A stretch of DNA of 6,750 bases from Saprospiraceae bacterium (lineage in GTDB: Bacteria; Bacteroidota; Bacteroidia; Chitinophagales; Saprospiraceae): contig JAHDBK010000212.1 in assembly GCA_020630455.1 (NCBI GenBank), positions 1-6,750 of the forward strand. Reading direction: 5' to 3'. Both the position numbers and the translations under genes were made by a program. This document shows, in pieces, positions 1 through 6,274 of this stretch (position 1 is the stretch's first letter; each line of letters begins with the position of its first letter). Under the pieces are notes generated by a model. That model was given only the letters and a program-made list of their open reading frames with translations, was not told the DNA's origin and did not search any database.

Positions 1-47
1 GCGGACTGTTAATCCGTAGGTCCAAGGTTCAAGTCCTTGAGGAGGCG
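1..47 (+). tRNA. tRNA-Asn (GTT), 3' portion, cut by the window start
   Basis: This is the 3' part of a tRNA gene. Seen directly: anticodon stem GCGGA/TCCGT (1-5 and 13-17, one G-U pair) around loop CTGTTAA, which gives anticodon GTT (8-10) for asparagine. A five-base variable loop AGGTC (18-22) follows. The T arm CAAGG-TTCAAGT-CCTTG (23-39) is perfect. The acceptor 3' strand AGGAGGC (40-46) is followed by discriminator G47, the usual base for Asn. CCA is not encoded (the next bases are CTT), as is usual in Bacteroidota. The 5' half lies outside the window, so acceptor pairing (it should begin GCCTCCT) cannot be checked. The recombinase frame crosses this gene on the other strand, suggesting the gene is the integration target. 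Confidence 0.9.
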
Positions 48-1554
48 CTTTAAAGGACGTTTTAGATATAAAATTCTGGACGTCCTTTTTTATTTCCCCT
101 AAGTTATTGATATTCAGTGTGAACAAGCTAAGTAAATCACTTGGTTCTGTGGTTCGATAATTTTTACCTTCAAAAATCAATTTGTTTGGGAATATCGAAC
201 CTATGATTTTGTTCTTTATTTCTAAGGTTGATTCTAAATACCTTTCTCCAATACTCTGAATTAGTGGAATACAATAATTATAGTACTTCTTGAAGTTGGT
301 TTTTCTGTTTGATATTCTCAGCTTCTTATATTCTAATTCTCCTTTTTGGTCCTCATATTTTGCTCTTAATGAATTATAGGTCTTTGAATCAATTTCGTTG
401 TCTATAAACTTTTCGTCAATTGATTCTATTCTGTTTGTTGCTTTATCTATTTGGTTGGTAATGTCTGTCATTTCTTGTAACAGTTTCTTATCATCGTCTT
501 TAAACAAGTCTTTCATAATCGCTAAATAAAGTTGACACACCTCATTTGGAAGTTGAAAAGAATTTAGATAGTCTATGAATATAGAATTTGCTTCATCTGC
601 CTTGAATCTTTCTTTACATCCTTTTTGGCAATGATAATAATAATAAGTACCTCCATTACCTTTTGACTTACTCCCTGTAATATTACCACCACATTGACAA
701 CAAACTAAATGACCTCTTAAAGGTAAGTTTGGGTTATGTGTTGTCTTTTTTAATGGTTGTGTCCTTTTTCCTTTGATTATAGATTGCACCTTTTCAAAAA
801 GAGTATCTGAGATAATAGAATCATGCAAGCCCTGCACAATTTCCTCTGGTTCGTCCTTCCATGCCTTTATTCTTATCATTCCAATGTAGACTGGATTTGA
901 CAGCATAGTATTAAAAGGGTTCTTTGATAGCTTAAACCCTTTCTCTCTCATTTGCCTCCTTACTTCTTCCATTGAATAAATGCCTTTAGAGAACATATCA
1001 AAAGATTCTTTGACATACTTTGCTTTCTCGTTAGGTGTCAAGGTACATATACCATTATCTTTAAATAAGTCAAATCCAGTTGGCGGTCTTCCATTCCATC
1101 TACCTTCCCTCTTTGCTTGTCGCATTCCTCTCTTGGTGTTTAGACTTCTTCTTTGGTTGTCCATTTGGGGAATGGCAAAGTTGATTAAAGAAAGAAACCA
1201 ACTCTCTGGTGTATCATCATTAAAGTCATTTTCTAAAAACTTCAGTTCCACTCCAAATTTCCTAAGAAGTGCAACCATCTTAAATGATTCTTGTAGGTTT
1301 CTTGAAAACCTGTCTGGTCTAATACATAAAACCATTGAAGGATTTAGTGAACCTTCTTTAAGCTCTTTTAAGAAAGTGTTCCACTTTGGTCTATTGAAGT
1401 TCTTTGCTGAATGGTCTTCTTCATAATGTTTTATTACTTCATACCCTTCTTTACAACAATACTTAAATAGTCTCTTATACTGGTCCTGAAGGCTAAAACC
1501 ACTATCTTTTTGCTCTTCAGTTGATACTCTTGTATATAGGACTACTTTCTTCAT
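1..1554 (-). CDS. large serine recombinase (site-specific integrase), open at the window edge
   Basis: This is a large serine recombinase that integrates and excises the element by double-strand exchange through a 5'-phosphoserine intermediate. The 518 visible codons, translated by hand, show the resolvase N-terminal domain with YTRVSTEEQ near residues 7-15 (catalytic Ser11, flanking Arg9) and a GxSLxxQ segment (19-24). RPDRFSRN (79-86) carries the conserved arginines. A recombinase domain with GRPPTGF (155-161) and NPVYIGMI (220-227) follows. The zinc ribbon has cysteines at 285, 288, 309 and 313. A coiled-coil stretch (about 345-415) comes next, then the family's usual C-terminal segment IFPNKLIFEGKNYRTT (454-469). 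No stop occurs before base 1, and about the last 20 codons are antisense to the terminator and tRNA-Asn. The start ATG at 1554 directly abuts the stop of the 46-residue gene, so the two are probably translated together. Confidence 0.93.
   Translation of the reverse strand, partial: MKKVVLYTRVSTEEQKDSGFSLQDQYKRLFKYCCKEGYEVIKHYEEDHSAKNFNRPKWNTFLKELKEGSLNPSMVLCIRPDRFSRNLQESFKMVALLRKFGVELKFLENDFNDDTPESWFLSLINFAIPQMDNQRRSLNTKRGMRQAKREGRWNGRPPTGFDLFKDNGICTLTPNEKAKYVKESFDMFSKGIYSMEEVRRQMREKGFKLSKNPFNTMLSNPVYIGMIRIKAWKDEPEEIVQGLHDSIISDTLFEKVQSIIKGKRTQPLKKTTHNPNLPLRGHLVCCQCGGNITGSKSKGNGGTYYYYHCQKGCKERFKADEANSIFIDYLNSFQLPNEVCQLYLAIMKDLFKDDDKKLLQEMTDITNQIDKATNRIESIDEKFIDNEIDSKTYNSLRAKYEDQKGELEYKKLRISNRKTNFKKYYNYCIPLIQSIGERYLESTLEIKNKIIGSIFPNKLIFEGKNYRTTEPSDLLSLFTLNINNLGEIKKDVQNFISKTSFKAPPQGLEPWTYGLTVR
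37..55 (+). repeat. candidate left attachment site (attL) in the tRNA-Asn 3' end
   Basis: The tRNA 3' end and its flank share three ordered blocks with 6691-6705: TTGAGG (37-42 and 6691-6696), GCGCT (45-49 and 6697-6701) and AAAG (52-55 and 6702-6705). The left copy has two extra bases in each gap. Both copies lie just before a hairpin terminator. Serine recombinases need only a very short shared core, so a short imperfect duplication is tolerable. However, an exchange in TTGAGG would give an empty-site tRNA with acceptor AGGGCGC instead of AGGAGGC, which is a problem for this reading. Confidence 0.35.
52..92 (+). terminator. intrinsic terminator downstream of tRNA-Asn
   Basis: The arms AAAGGACGT (52-60) and ACGTCCTTT (80-88) form a perfect 9-bp stem with a 19-nt AT-rich loop, followed by a T-rich tract to about base 92. 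It starts five bases after the mature tRNA end, as expected for the tRNA transcription unit. The stem is flanked by A-rich and T-rich tracts, so it could act in both directions. It also lies inside the 3' end of the recombinase frame on the minus strand. Confidence 0.75.
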
Positions 1555-1695
1555 TTAAATTTGTTTTTGTAGAAATCGTTCTTTGTCAATTTCTGCTAGT
1601 TGATAAAGCAACTCTCTAATTTTCTTAACTTCCTCTTTTGAATATTTTCTCTCTTTCTTATTTAATAGATTATCACAATAGGTTACTGATAACAT
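1555..1695 (-). CDS. 46-residue conserved-type protein upstream of the recombinase
   Basis: This short lysine- and glutamate-rich protein is likely soluble. It contains NLLNKKERKYSKEEVKKIRE (residues 9-28), followed by an amphipathic helix ending in AEIDKERF. There are no membrane segments or metal-binding motifs. Its TAA (1557-1555) is immediately followed, in the same frame and without a gap, by the recombinase ATG, so translational coupling is very likely. From memory, small proteins with this KKERKYxxEEVxxIRxxLYxLAxI pattern occur upstream of recombinases in Bacteroidota islands. Their function is unknown to me; a directionality or accessory role is only a guess from position. The start is the first ATG after the intergenic inverted repeat, with no Shine-Dalgarno, as is normal for this phylum. 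Confidence 0.7.
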   Translation of the reverse strand: MLSVTYCDNLLNKKERKYSKEEVKKIRELLYQLAEIDKERFLQKQI

Positions 1696-1708
1696 TATTA
1701 ATATATAG

Positions 1709-1742
1709 GACCATTTACCTTAATACCTCAAGTGAATTGGTC
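1709..1742. promoter_or_regulatory. imperfect inverted repeat upstream of the recombinase operon
   Basis: In the 69-bp gap between the MerR-type gene and the 46-residue gene, GACCATTTACCTT (1709-1721) and AAGTGAATTGGTC (1730-1742) are inverted copies matching at 10 of 13 positions around an 8-bp centre. The GACCA/TGGTC ends are perfect. There is no T-tract on the minus strand and the arms are AT-rich, so an operator is more likely than a terminator. The neighbouring MerR-type protein would be the natural candidate binder, although the 8-bp centre and AT-rich core are not a classical MerR promoter. Confidence 0.35.
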
Positions 1743-1764
1743 TATGTGTATTTGGACTGATACT

Positions 1765-2607
1765 TCAGCCACTATATTTTACTGTTTTTGTAGCAAATAC
1801 TACTTTACCTTTTCTTTTCTTCAATACTATATCTTGATTGTCTGAATCATTTAGTAATTCTGAAACGTTGACTTTACCATTAAAGGATTGTTCAACCTCA
1901 ATTGAATCTATCTCTTCATCAGATAATTTGATGTTTATATTCTTGTAGCCTCTCGTTCTTATCTCTTCTAATACTTTAAACTCCTTTTCTGACAATTGGA
2001 AAAGTGACCTATTCTTTGGGGAAATATCCTTTTTATAGATTCTTTGTATCAGTCCATTTAGCTCAATTCTAATGTGATTACCTGCTGTTTTCAAACTGTA
2101 ACTACTTGCTGCCTCTTGTAATGATGCAAATTCTATCTCACCATTACTAAATACCATTGCAAAAACAGGACGTTGGAAACATATTGCGACAGCAACATAA
2201 TACTGCAAAGTGGTTGATTCGGATATTGAACTATCTTCTGACTTAGATAATAAGTCTTTCTTTACTGCAAGTATCTTATCATTAGAATAACCAAAGTTTC
2301 TAAGTTCCTTGATTAATTCCATCCAGACGATATCTAGTTTGCTGAACTTCCTCCATCCTTTACCTTCAGGGCGGTCATTGTCAATCAATCCAATCTTTTC
2401 CCAATGGTTTAAAATCCTAGATGTGATTTCAGAATTTGATTGCTTGACATTCTTAACGGATAAGGCAGTTCTTATTTCTACTTCGTCAAGAAAGTTCAAA
2501 AATTCAAATGACTGGTTATCATTATGCGGAATCCAATTAATTCTCTTATTACTTACATTCTCCACCATAGCAGTTTTAATTCTTACGTAAAGGTAAGATT
2601 TTTGCAA
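1765..2607 (-). CDS. MerR-type helix-turn-helix regulator with a paired C-terminal beta module
   Basis: This is a predicted cytoplasmic DNA-binding protein. Residues about 58-120 fit the MerR fold: recognition helices ITSRILNHWEKIGLI (61-75), the wing GKGWRKFSKLD (82-92), then MELIKELRNFGYSNDKI (96-112). Residues about 137-195 form a middle domain of unknown role. The C-terminus holds two similar beta-rich segments, YKNINIKLSDEEIDSIEVEQ (221-240) and QDIVLKKRKGKVVFATKTVK (258-277), which look like a duplicated unit. The four-helix or ligand-binding tail of classical MerR proteins is absent. The longest frame is given; Met14 (ATG at 2568) is a credible alternative because a promoter-like pair and a direct repeat overlap the first codons. 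The gene lies 29 bp after the RM gene and 69 bp before the recombinase operon. I recall similar proteins beside Bacteroidota recombinases, so control of the island is the likely role, unproven. Confidence 0.75.
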   Translation of the reverse strand: MQKSYLYVRIKTAMVENVSNKRINWIPHNDNQSFEFLNFLDEVEIRTALSVKNVKQSNSEITSRILNHWEKIGLIDNDRPEGKGWRKFSKLDIVWMELIKELRNFGYSNDKILAVKKDLLSKSEDSSISESTTLQYYVAVAICFQRPVFAMVFSNGEIEFASLQEAASSYSLKTAGNHIRIELNGLIQRIYKKDISPKNRSLFQLSEKEFKVLEEIRTRGYKNINIKLSDEEIDSIEVEQSFNGKVNVSELLNDSDNQDIVLKKRKGKVVFATKTVKYSG

Positions 2608-2618
2608 AACTTTCCAAG
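2581..2618 (-). promoter_or_regulatory. candidate Bacteroidota-type promoter for the MerR-type gene
   Basis: Read on the minus strand, CTTG (2618-2615) and TACCTTTA (2595-2588) resemble the Bacteroidota -33 (TTTG or TTG) and -7 (TAnnTTTG) boxes, 19 bp apart, the typical spacing. The -7 box has a final A where G is expected. A start near 2581 would leave a short leader to the ATG at 2568 and exclude the upstream ATG at 2607. The evidence is motif similarity only. Confidence 0.3.
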
Positions 2619-2630
2619 TGGTAAGATTTT
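2592..2630. repeat. 11-bp direct repeat GGTAAGATTTT, 28 bp apart
   Basis: GGTAAGATTTT occurs at 2592-2602 and again at 2620-2630, identical over 11 bp, with starts 28 bp apart. The first copy overlaps the candidate -7 box and the second lies upstream of the -33 box, in the gap between the RM and MerR-type genes. A palindrome TTACGTAA (2583-2590) touches the first copy. The arrangement fits paired operator sites, possibly for autoregulation by the MerR-type protein, but no binding protein is shown. Confidence 0.4.
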
Positions 2631-2636
2631 GTTTCT

Positions 2637-5375
2637 CTAACTTTTCAAAAGTGGCGCTGTATACTCTTCATACAACTCAAACAAAAACTCTATCCTCTCT
2701 CTTTCATTCTTAAAAGGTGCTTTACGGTAACATTTATCTACAGCCTTATCTAGTGCTTGATGTGCTTTTACTAAATTTGGTGGCATTGCAATTGGGTCAT
2801 ATAAATCTGCAAGACTATTCTCTGGAAACTGCTTTCTTGTCTCTAAAACAATTTGAGCTGCATTTTCAATTTTTCTCTTTTGGGAATCCGAAATAAATTT
2901 AGGGAAAGGAAAGTTATTGTAAACAATATCTTTAGAATATCGGAAGTCACTTTTTAGTCTTCCTGAAACACATTTAACCCAACTCATATGCATTTCACTT
3001 GTCAAAACACCAAAATGGTAAATGTTAGCATTTGGGGCAAATAAACAAGAGTCAGCAACAATAGAACTCTTATCAAAAAATCCAAAAGGAATATATCTCC
3101 TTCTTTCAGAAGATACCCTTGGAAAGACAATATAGGTTTCTGGGTTGTTTAAATCTCTGAACAATGTTGGTGTAGATGCATACTTTTGTGTTTCCTTACC
3201 TTTACTGTTTTCTCTAAACTTCCTAACATTATTAACTCTTTCCAAGACAAATTTTAGCCTTCTGAGCTTAGATGGATTAGCATCCTTCAACCATAAGCAC
3301 CATCGTTTTTTATTGTTTAAAAACTCCTTTGCTCCTATTAAAGGCTTGATAAACTCCTTAGAATCGGGTTCCTTAGTTAAAAAAGACGTAAGTTCCTCTT
3401 CATCTTGGAATATCAAATTACCTCCATCATAAGCTGAATTACCTCTTTTGATTTTAGGAATTTCAGAAATAGGATATTTTCGTCTTACTACTAAACAATT
3501 TTTTGCGTCTAAAAGATAAGCATTGATTTGTTTCGCTTGAATAATTGTTGGCTCACCTTTAATATCTGAGTAATCAAAAAGAAACTTCTTTTCCTTGTCA
3601 ACTATAGCGAAGCCAATAATTACTACATGAACAGCAGCATTTCCTTTTGCTTTGTTGCTCCAATTAAAAGTACGATGAGCAAAATTTATTTTAATGCCAA
3701 GCTGATTTACTAGTCTGTTCCATAATATTCCAACTTGCTCACCTTGAGTAATAGAATTAGTAGAAACAAACCCAACTTCAATCATTGAGTTTTGTATAAA
3801 ATCAGCTGCCTTAACAAACCATCCAGCTACAAAATCTAAAATGCCACTTCCACTAAGTTCAGCACAAACGGATTCCAAATCTTTCTTTTGTTCTATCGTT
3901 TGTAACGATTGTCCATAAAACGGAGGATTTCCAATTATATAACTCAATTCCTCCTTCCGAACAACTTCATCCCAATCAATTCTTAATGCATTGGCATTGG
4001 TAATATTTGCAACTCCTTTTAATGGAAGATTAATGATGTTTTGACCAAATTCAAGAGAAAGTTGTTCATTAATTTGATGTTCTATTAACCACATCCCAAC
4101 TTCTGCGACTTTTGAAGCAAATTCATCTATCTCTATTCCATAAAATTGGGTTATTGATACTTTTAAGAATGATTGAAGTGGAACAGTAGTAAAGTCAGCA
4201 TTTAGTCCTTTGAATTGAATCTTTAATAATGCCTTTACAACTTCTATTTCCAACAGTCTCAGCTCTCTATATGTGATAATTAGAAAGTTACCACTACCAC
4301 AAGCAGGGTCTAAGAAGTTTAGAGAAGCTATCTTATTATGAAAAGCCTGTAAGGTCTTTACGGTCTTTCTTAGCTTATTAAACTCTTCCCAAAGGTCATC
4401 AAGAAATAAAGGCTTGATAACCTTCATTATGTTCTTCTCAGAAGTATAGTGTGCCCCAAGATTACGCCTTTCTTTTGGGTTCATGGCAGCTTGGAACATA
4501 GACCCAAATATGGCAGGAGATATTTCACCCCAATCCATAGCACCTGCCTCCAATACCAGTTCTCTCATTTCACTATCAAAGTGAGCTATTCGGATATTGT
4601 CAGTGAACAATTCACCATTTACATAGGGAAATTGATTTAAGTTTTCATCTAGGTTCTTTTGCCTTCTTTCTATTGGAGTATCTAGTGTCTGAAATATCTG
4701 AGCTATATGCATAGCTAAATCACTTCCATCTTCTTTTGTATGTAGGTCAATATACTCTTGGAATATACCTGTATTAAATATTCCTGTATCATCTGCAAAC
4801 AAACAAAAGAGTAGTCGGACCAATAACACTTCTAAATCATATCCTTCATATCCTACTTCCTTGAGCTTATCATGGAGGAAACCCATCTTTTCAGCTGCCT
4901 CAATGTTTACAGGTGCTTCATCTTCAATTACTCGTTTCTCATATCCTGCTATAAATCCAAATAGGTGGATATTATCTACAAACTCATTGAGTGTAAACTC
5001 TTTCTCGTTTCTGTTATCTAAGTCATAGAGTTTAAATCTTTCAAAATCAGATACTAAAATATACTTGGGAAGTTCTCTTTCTTTTAGACCTTCAAAATAC
5101 TCTAACGCTTGTGTATATGCTTTAGAAAGGTCTTTGCCTTTTGATTTGTGTTCTATGAGTAGTTTGCCTTTCCAGAAGAGGTCAATGAAACCATAGTTAT
5201 TATTTAGCTTCTTTACTGGTTCTTCAAAGGTTGCTACTCTTCTTCTTGATATGCCAAAGACATTAAAAAAGTCATTCCAGAAACTATCCTTTTCGGCACG
5301 TTCTCTACTCTCACCTTCCCACTCTTTAACAAAAGAAATGGCTCTGGTTCTTATTTCATTCCAACTTAGTGGCAT
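2637..5375 (-). CDS. MmeI-like Type IIL/IIG restriction-modification enzyme (fused nuclease, N6-adenine methyltransferase and specificity domain)
   Basis: One polypeptide that should methylate adenine in an asymmetric DNA site and cut at a distance when the site is unmethylated. The N-terminal PD-(D/E)xK nuclease shows D65-x9-E75-H-K77, the same spacing as D70, E80 and K82 of MmeI, so the nuclease looks intact. A helical connector spans about 155-300. The methyltransferase follows: GAHYTSE (307-313), motif I LDPACGSGNF (355-364, SAM binding) and motif IV NPPF (483-486, amino-methyltransferase signature). Target recognition spans about 620-825 and ends in the family hallmark GRLKSDFRYSKDIVYNNFPF (805-824); a helical tail closes the protein. 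Its 912 residues are close to MmeI (919). The related DISARM methylase DrmMI is less likely because of the nuclease motif and the absence of helicase partners. The target cannot be read from sequence. No separate methyltransferase, specificity or C-protein gene is present. Confidence 0.93.
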   Translation of the reverse strand: MPLSWNEIRTRAISFVKEWEGESRERAEKDSFWNDFFNVFGISRRRVATFEEPVKKLNNNYGFIDLFWKGKLLIEHKSKGKDLSKAYTQALEYFEGLKERELPKYILVSDFERFKLYDLDNRNEKEFTLNEFVDNIHLFGFIAGYEKRVIEDEAPVNIEAAEKMGFLHDKLKEVGYEGYDLEVLLVRLLFCLFADDTGIFNTGIFQEYIDLHTKEDGSDLAMHIAQIFQTLDTPIERRQKNLDENLNQFPYVNGELFTDNIRIAHFDSEMRELVLEAGAMDWGEISPAIFGSMFQAAMNPKERRNLGAHYTSEKNIMKVIKPLFLDDLWEEFNKLRKTVKTLQAFHNKIASLNFLDPACGSGNFLIITYRELRLLEIEVVKALLKIQFKGLNADFTTVPLQSFLKVSITQFYGIEIDEFASKVAEVGMWLIEHQINEQLSLEFGQNIINLPLKGVANITNANALRIDWDEVVRKEELSYIIGNPPFYGQSLQTIEQKKDLESVCAELSGSGILDFVAGWFVKAADFIQNSMIEVGFVSTNSITQGEQVGILWNRLVNQLGIKINFAHRTFNWSNKAKGNAAVHVVIIGFAIVDKEKKFLFDYSDIKGEPTIIQAKQINAYLLDAKNCLVVRRKYPISEIPKIKRGNSAYDGGNLIFQDEEELTSFLTKEPDSKEFIKPLIGAKEFLNNKKRWCLWLKDANPSKLRRLKFVLERVNNVRKFRENSKGKETQKYASTPTLFRDLNNPETYIVFPRVSSERRRYIPFGFFDKSSIVADSCLFAPNANIYHFGVLTSEMHMSWVKCVSGRLKSDFRYSKDIVYNNFPFPKFISDSQKRKIENAAQIVLETRKQFPENSLADLYDPIAMPPNLVKAHQALDKAVDKCYRKAPFKNERERIEFLFELYEEYTAPLLKS

Positions 5376-5382
5376 ATTGAAT

Positions 5383-5400
5383 TATATTTAGTGAAATATA
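5383..5400. promoter_or_regulatory. palindrome in the 36-bp divergent promoter gap (RM and HEPN genes)
   Basis: TATATTT (5383-5389) and AAATATA (5394-5400) are perfect 7-bp inverted arms around AGTG. The centre is about 16 bp from the RM start and 20 bp from the HEPN start. The plus strand reads TATATTTA and the minus strand TATATTTC, both near-matches to the Bacteroidota -7 box TAnnTTTG. Each arm could therefore be the -7 element of one gene, with transcription starts inside or next to the other arm. No convincing -33 TTG is seen on either side, so this rests on the -7 similarity and symmetry. Confidence 0.45.
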
Positions 5401-5411
5401 CACTTTAAATT

Positions 5412-6077
5412 ATGAGTAGAAGTAGACCAAGTATAGATGATATACAATTTAACCCAATAGGGAATCTAATATACTTCTACGATGTGATTGAAAGCACTGA
5501 AGTAAGAGACTATATCATTTATTCTTTAAAAGCTGTAAATCAAAATAAAGAACAATTAGAAGAGAAAATCAAGAATTATAAACAAATGGCACCTCCAGAA
5601 TTTCATTCTATGATTGATTCACTCAATGAAGAATTTGGAAGCTACTATAAAATAACTTTGGAGTTTGGGTTAGTTGCTGTTTACTCACTTTTTGAAAGAA
5701 CCTTAAAGAAATGGATTGATAAATTAAACCTCTACTACAACTTCAATAAAGAAGGTGTTAAATTTTCTAAAAGTGGATTTGACTTAAAGCCCATAAAGCA
5801 AATATTAAGTACTAATCTTGGAATGAATGTAGGAGATATTCAAGAATGGGATAAGATACGTAACTACCAAAATATTAGAAATCGTATTGTGCATCATGGA
5901 GGAGTTATAAAAGAATCAGACATAATTAAACTTAATAAGTTTTTTAAATATCAAATCTGCAATCCGAATAATGGCAGTTTACAGTTAAATAATGAATGTA
6001 TGAATGATTTATTTGAAACTGTAAATTCATTCTTGTTTGATATAGGAAAAAACTTAGATGGTAAAGATTTTCAATGA
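5412..6077 (+). CDS. HEPN-domain protein, predicted RNase, divergent from the RM gene
   Basis: An all-helical protein of 221 residues. The HEPN signature R-x4-H is IRNRIVHHGG (155-164), with Arg156 followed by the typical polar Asn157, and His161. It is preceded by WDKIRNYQN (146-154). The paired upstream helix EFGLVAVYSLFERTLKKWID (84-103) matches the usual first HEPN helix carrying an acidic residue (Glu95). An N-terminal helical region, about 25-75, could be a coiled coil or dimer interface. HEPN proteins with this motif are typically metal-independent RNases in toxin-antitoxin, abortive-infection and RM-associated systems. The subfamily (for example the MAE_28990/MAE_18760 group) cannot be decided here. 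The start follows TTTAAATT with no Shine-Dalgarno, normal for the phylum. Its 3' end overlaps the convergent 67-residue gene by 7 bp. No adjacent MNT nucleotidyltransferase antitoxin is present. A cognate antitoxin, if any, is not obvious. Confidence 0.7.
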   Translation: MSRSRPSIDDIQFNPIGNLIYFYDVIESTEVRDYIIYSLKAVNQNKEQLEEKIKNYKQMAPPEFHSMIDSLNEEFGSYYKITLEFGLVAVYSLFERTLKKWIDKLNLYYNFNKEGVKFSKSGFDLKPIKQILSTNLGMNVGDIQEWDKIRNYQNIRNRIVHHGGVIKESDIIKLNKFFKYQICNPNNGSLQLNNECMNDLFETVNSFLFDIGKNLDGKDFQ

Positions 6078-6274
6078 TAACCTAATTCTTTTTCCATAGA
6101 TAGAATTTTTCTTAGGAGTTTAATTTTGTCTCCTTTCCATTCTTTATTAGCCTTTCTTATTATTTGTTTTTGCCTTGATGTAGTGGTATCTGAATAATAC
6201 AACTCCACCCATACAACCCTATTAACAAAGAAAAGTGAATGATAAAACTCTTTCTCACTTAATGTCATTCCCAT
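6071..6274 (-). CDS. 67-residue protein, weak resemblance to the C-terminal half of a GIY-YIG nuclease
   Basis: This small basic protein lacks an obvious family. The segment VVWVELYYSDTTTSRQKQI (20-38), followed by the KEWKGDKIKLL stretch (44-54), resembles the later part of GIY-YIG domains, where an aromatic-rich strand leads into the conserved R-x-KQ helix and a W-K-x-x-x-I end. The GIY and YIG strands and their catalytic residues are missing. It is therefore either a remnant, a divergent small protein or a chance likeness. It overlaps the upstream GGRxxGTPNK gene by 10 bp. The internal ATG at 6268 overlaps that gene's TGA as ATGA, a classic coupling signal, so a start at Met3 is equally likely. 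Its end overlaps the convergent HEPN gene by 7 bp, so their transcripts would be antisense at the 3' ends. Confidence 0.55.
   Translation of the reverse strand: MGMTLSEKEFYHSLFFVNRVVWVELYYSDTTTSRQKQIIRKANKEWKGDKIKLLRKILSMEKELGYH

Noticed and set aside
980..1426. 148-codon plus-strand frame
   Set aside because: It lies opposite the serine recombinase, whose frame shows catalytic and zinc-ribbon motifs; the plus-strand product has no recognisable domain and is a shadow.
2309..2590. 93-codon plus-strand frame
   Set aside because: Antisense to the helix-turn-helix region of the MerR-type gene; low-complexity hydrophobic product and no family likeness.
3145..3432. 95-codon plus-strand frame
   Set aside because: Antisense to the target-recognition region of the RM enzyme; serine- and leucine-rich shadow product.
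4449..4640. 63-codon plus-strand frame
   Set aside because: Antisense to the RM enzyme connector and the start of its methyltransferase domain; no independent support.
2637..5375. DISARM-type DrmMI methylase or BREX PglX
   Set aside because: The intact D-x9-E-x-K nuclease motif and MmeI-like length point to a self-contained restriction enzyme, and no DISARM or BREX partner genes are present.
6084..6110. Possible terminator AATTCT/AGAATT with T-run after the HEPN gene
   Set aside because: The stem is only 6 bp, all but one pair per arm A-T, with a 12-nt loop, and it lies within the coding end of the 67-residue gene; too weak to call.
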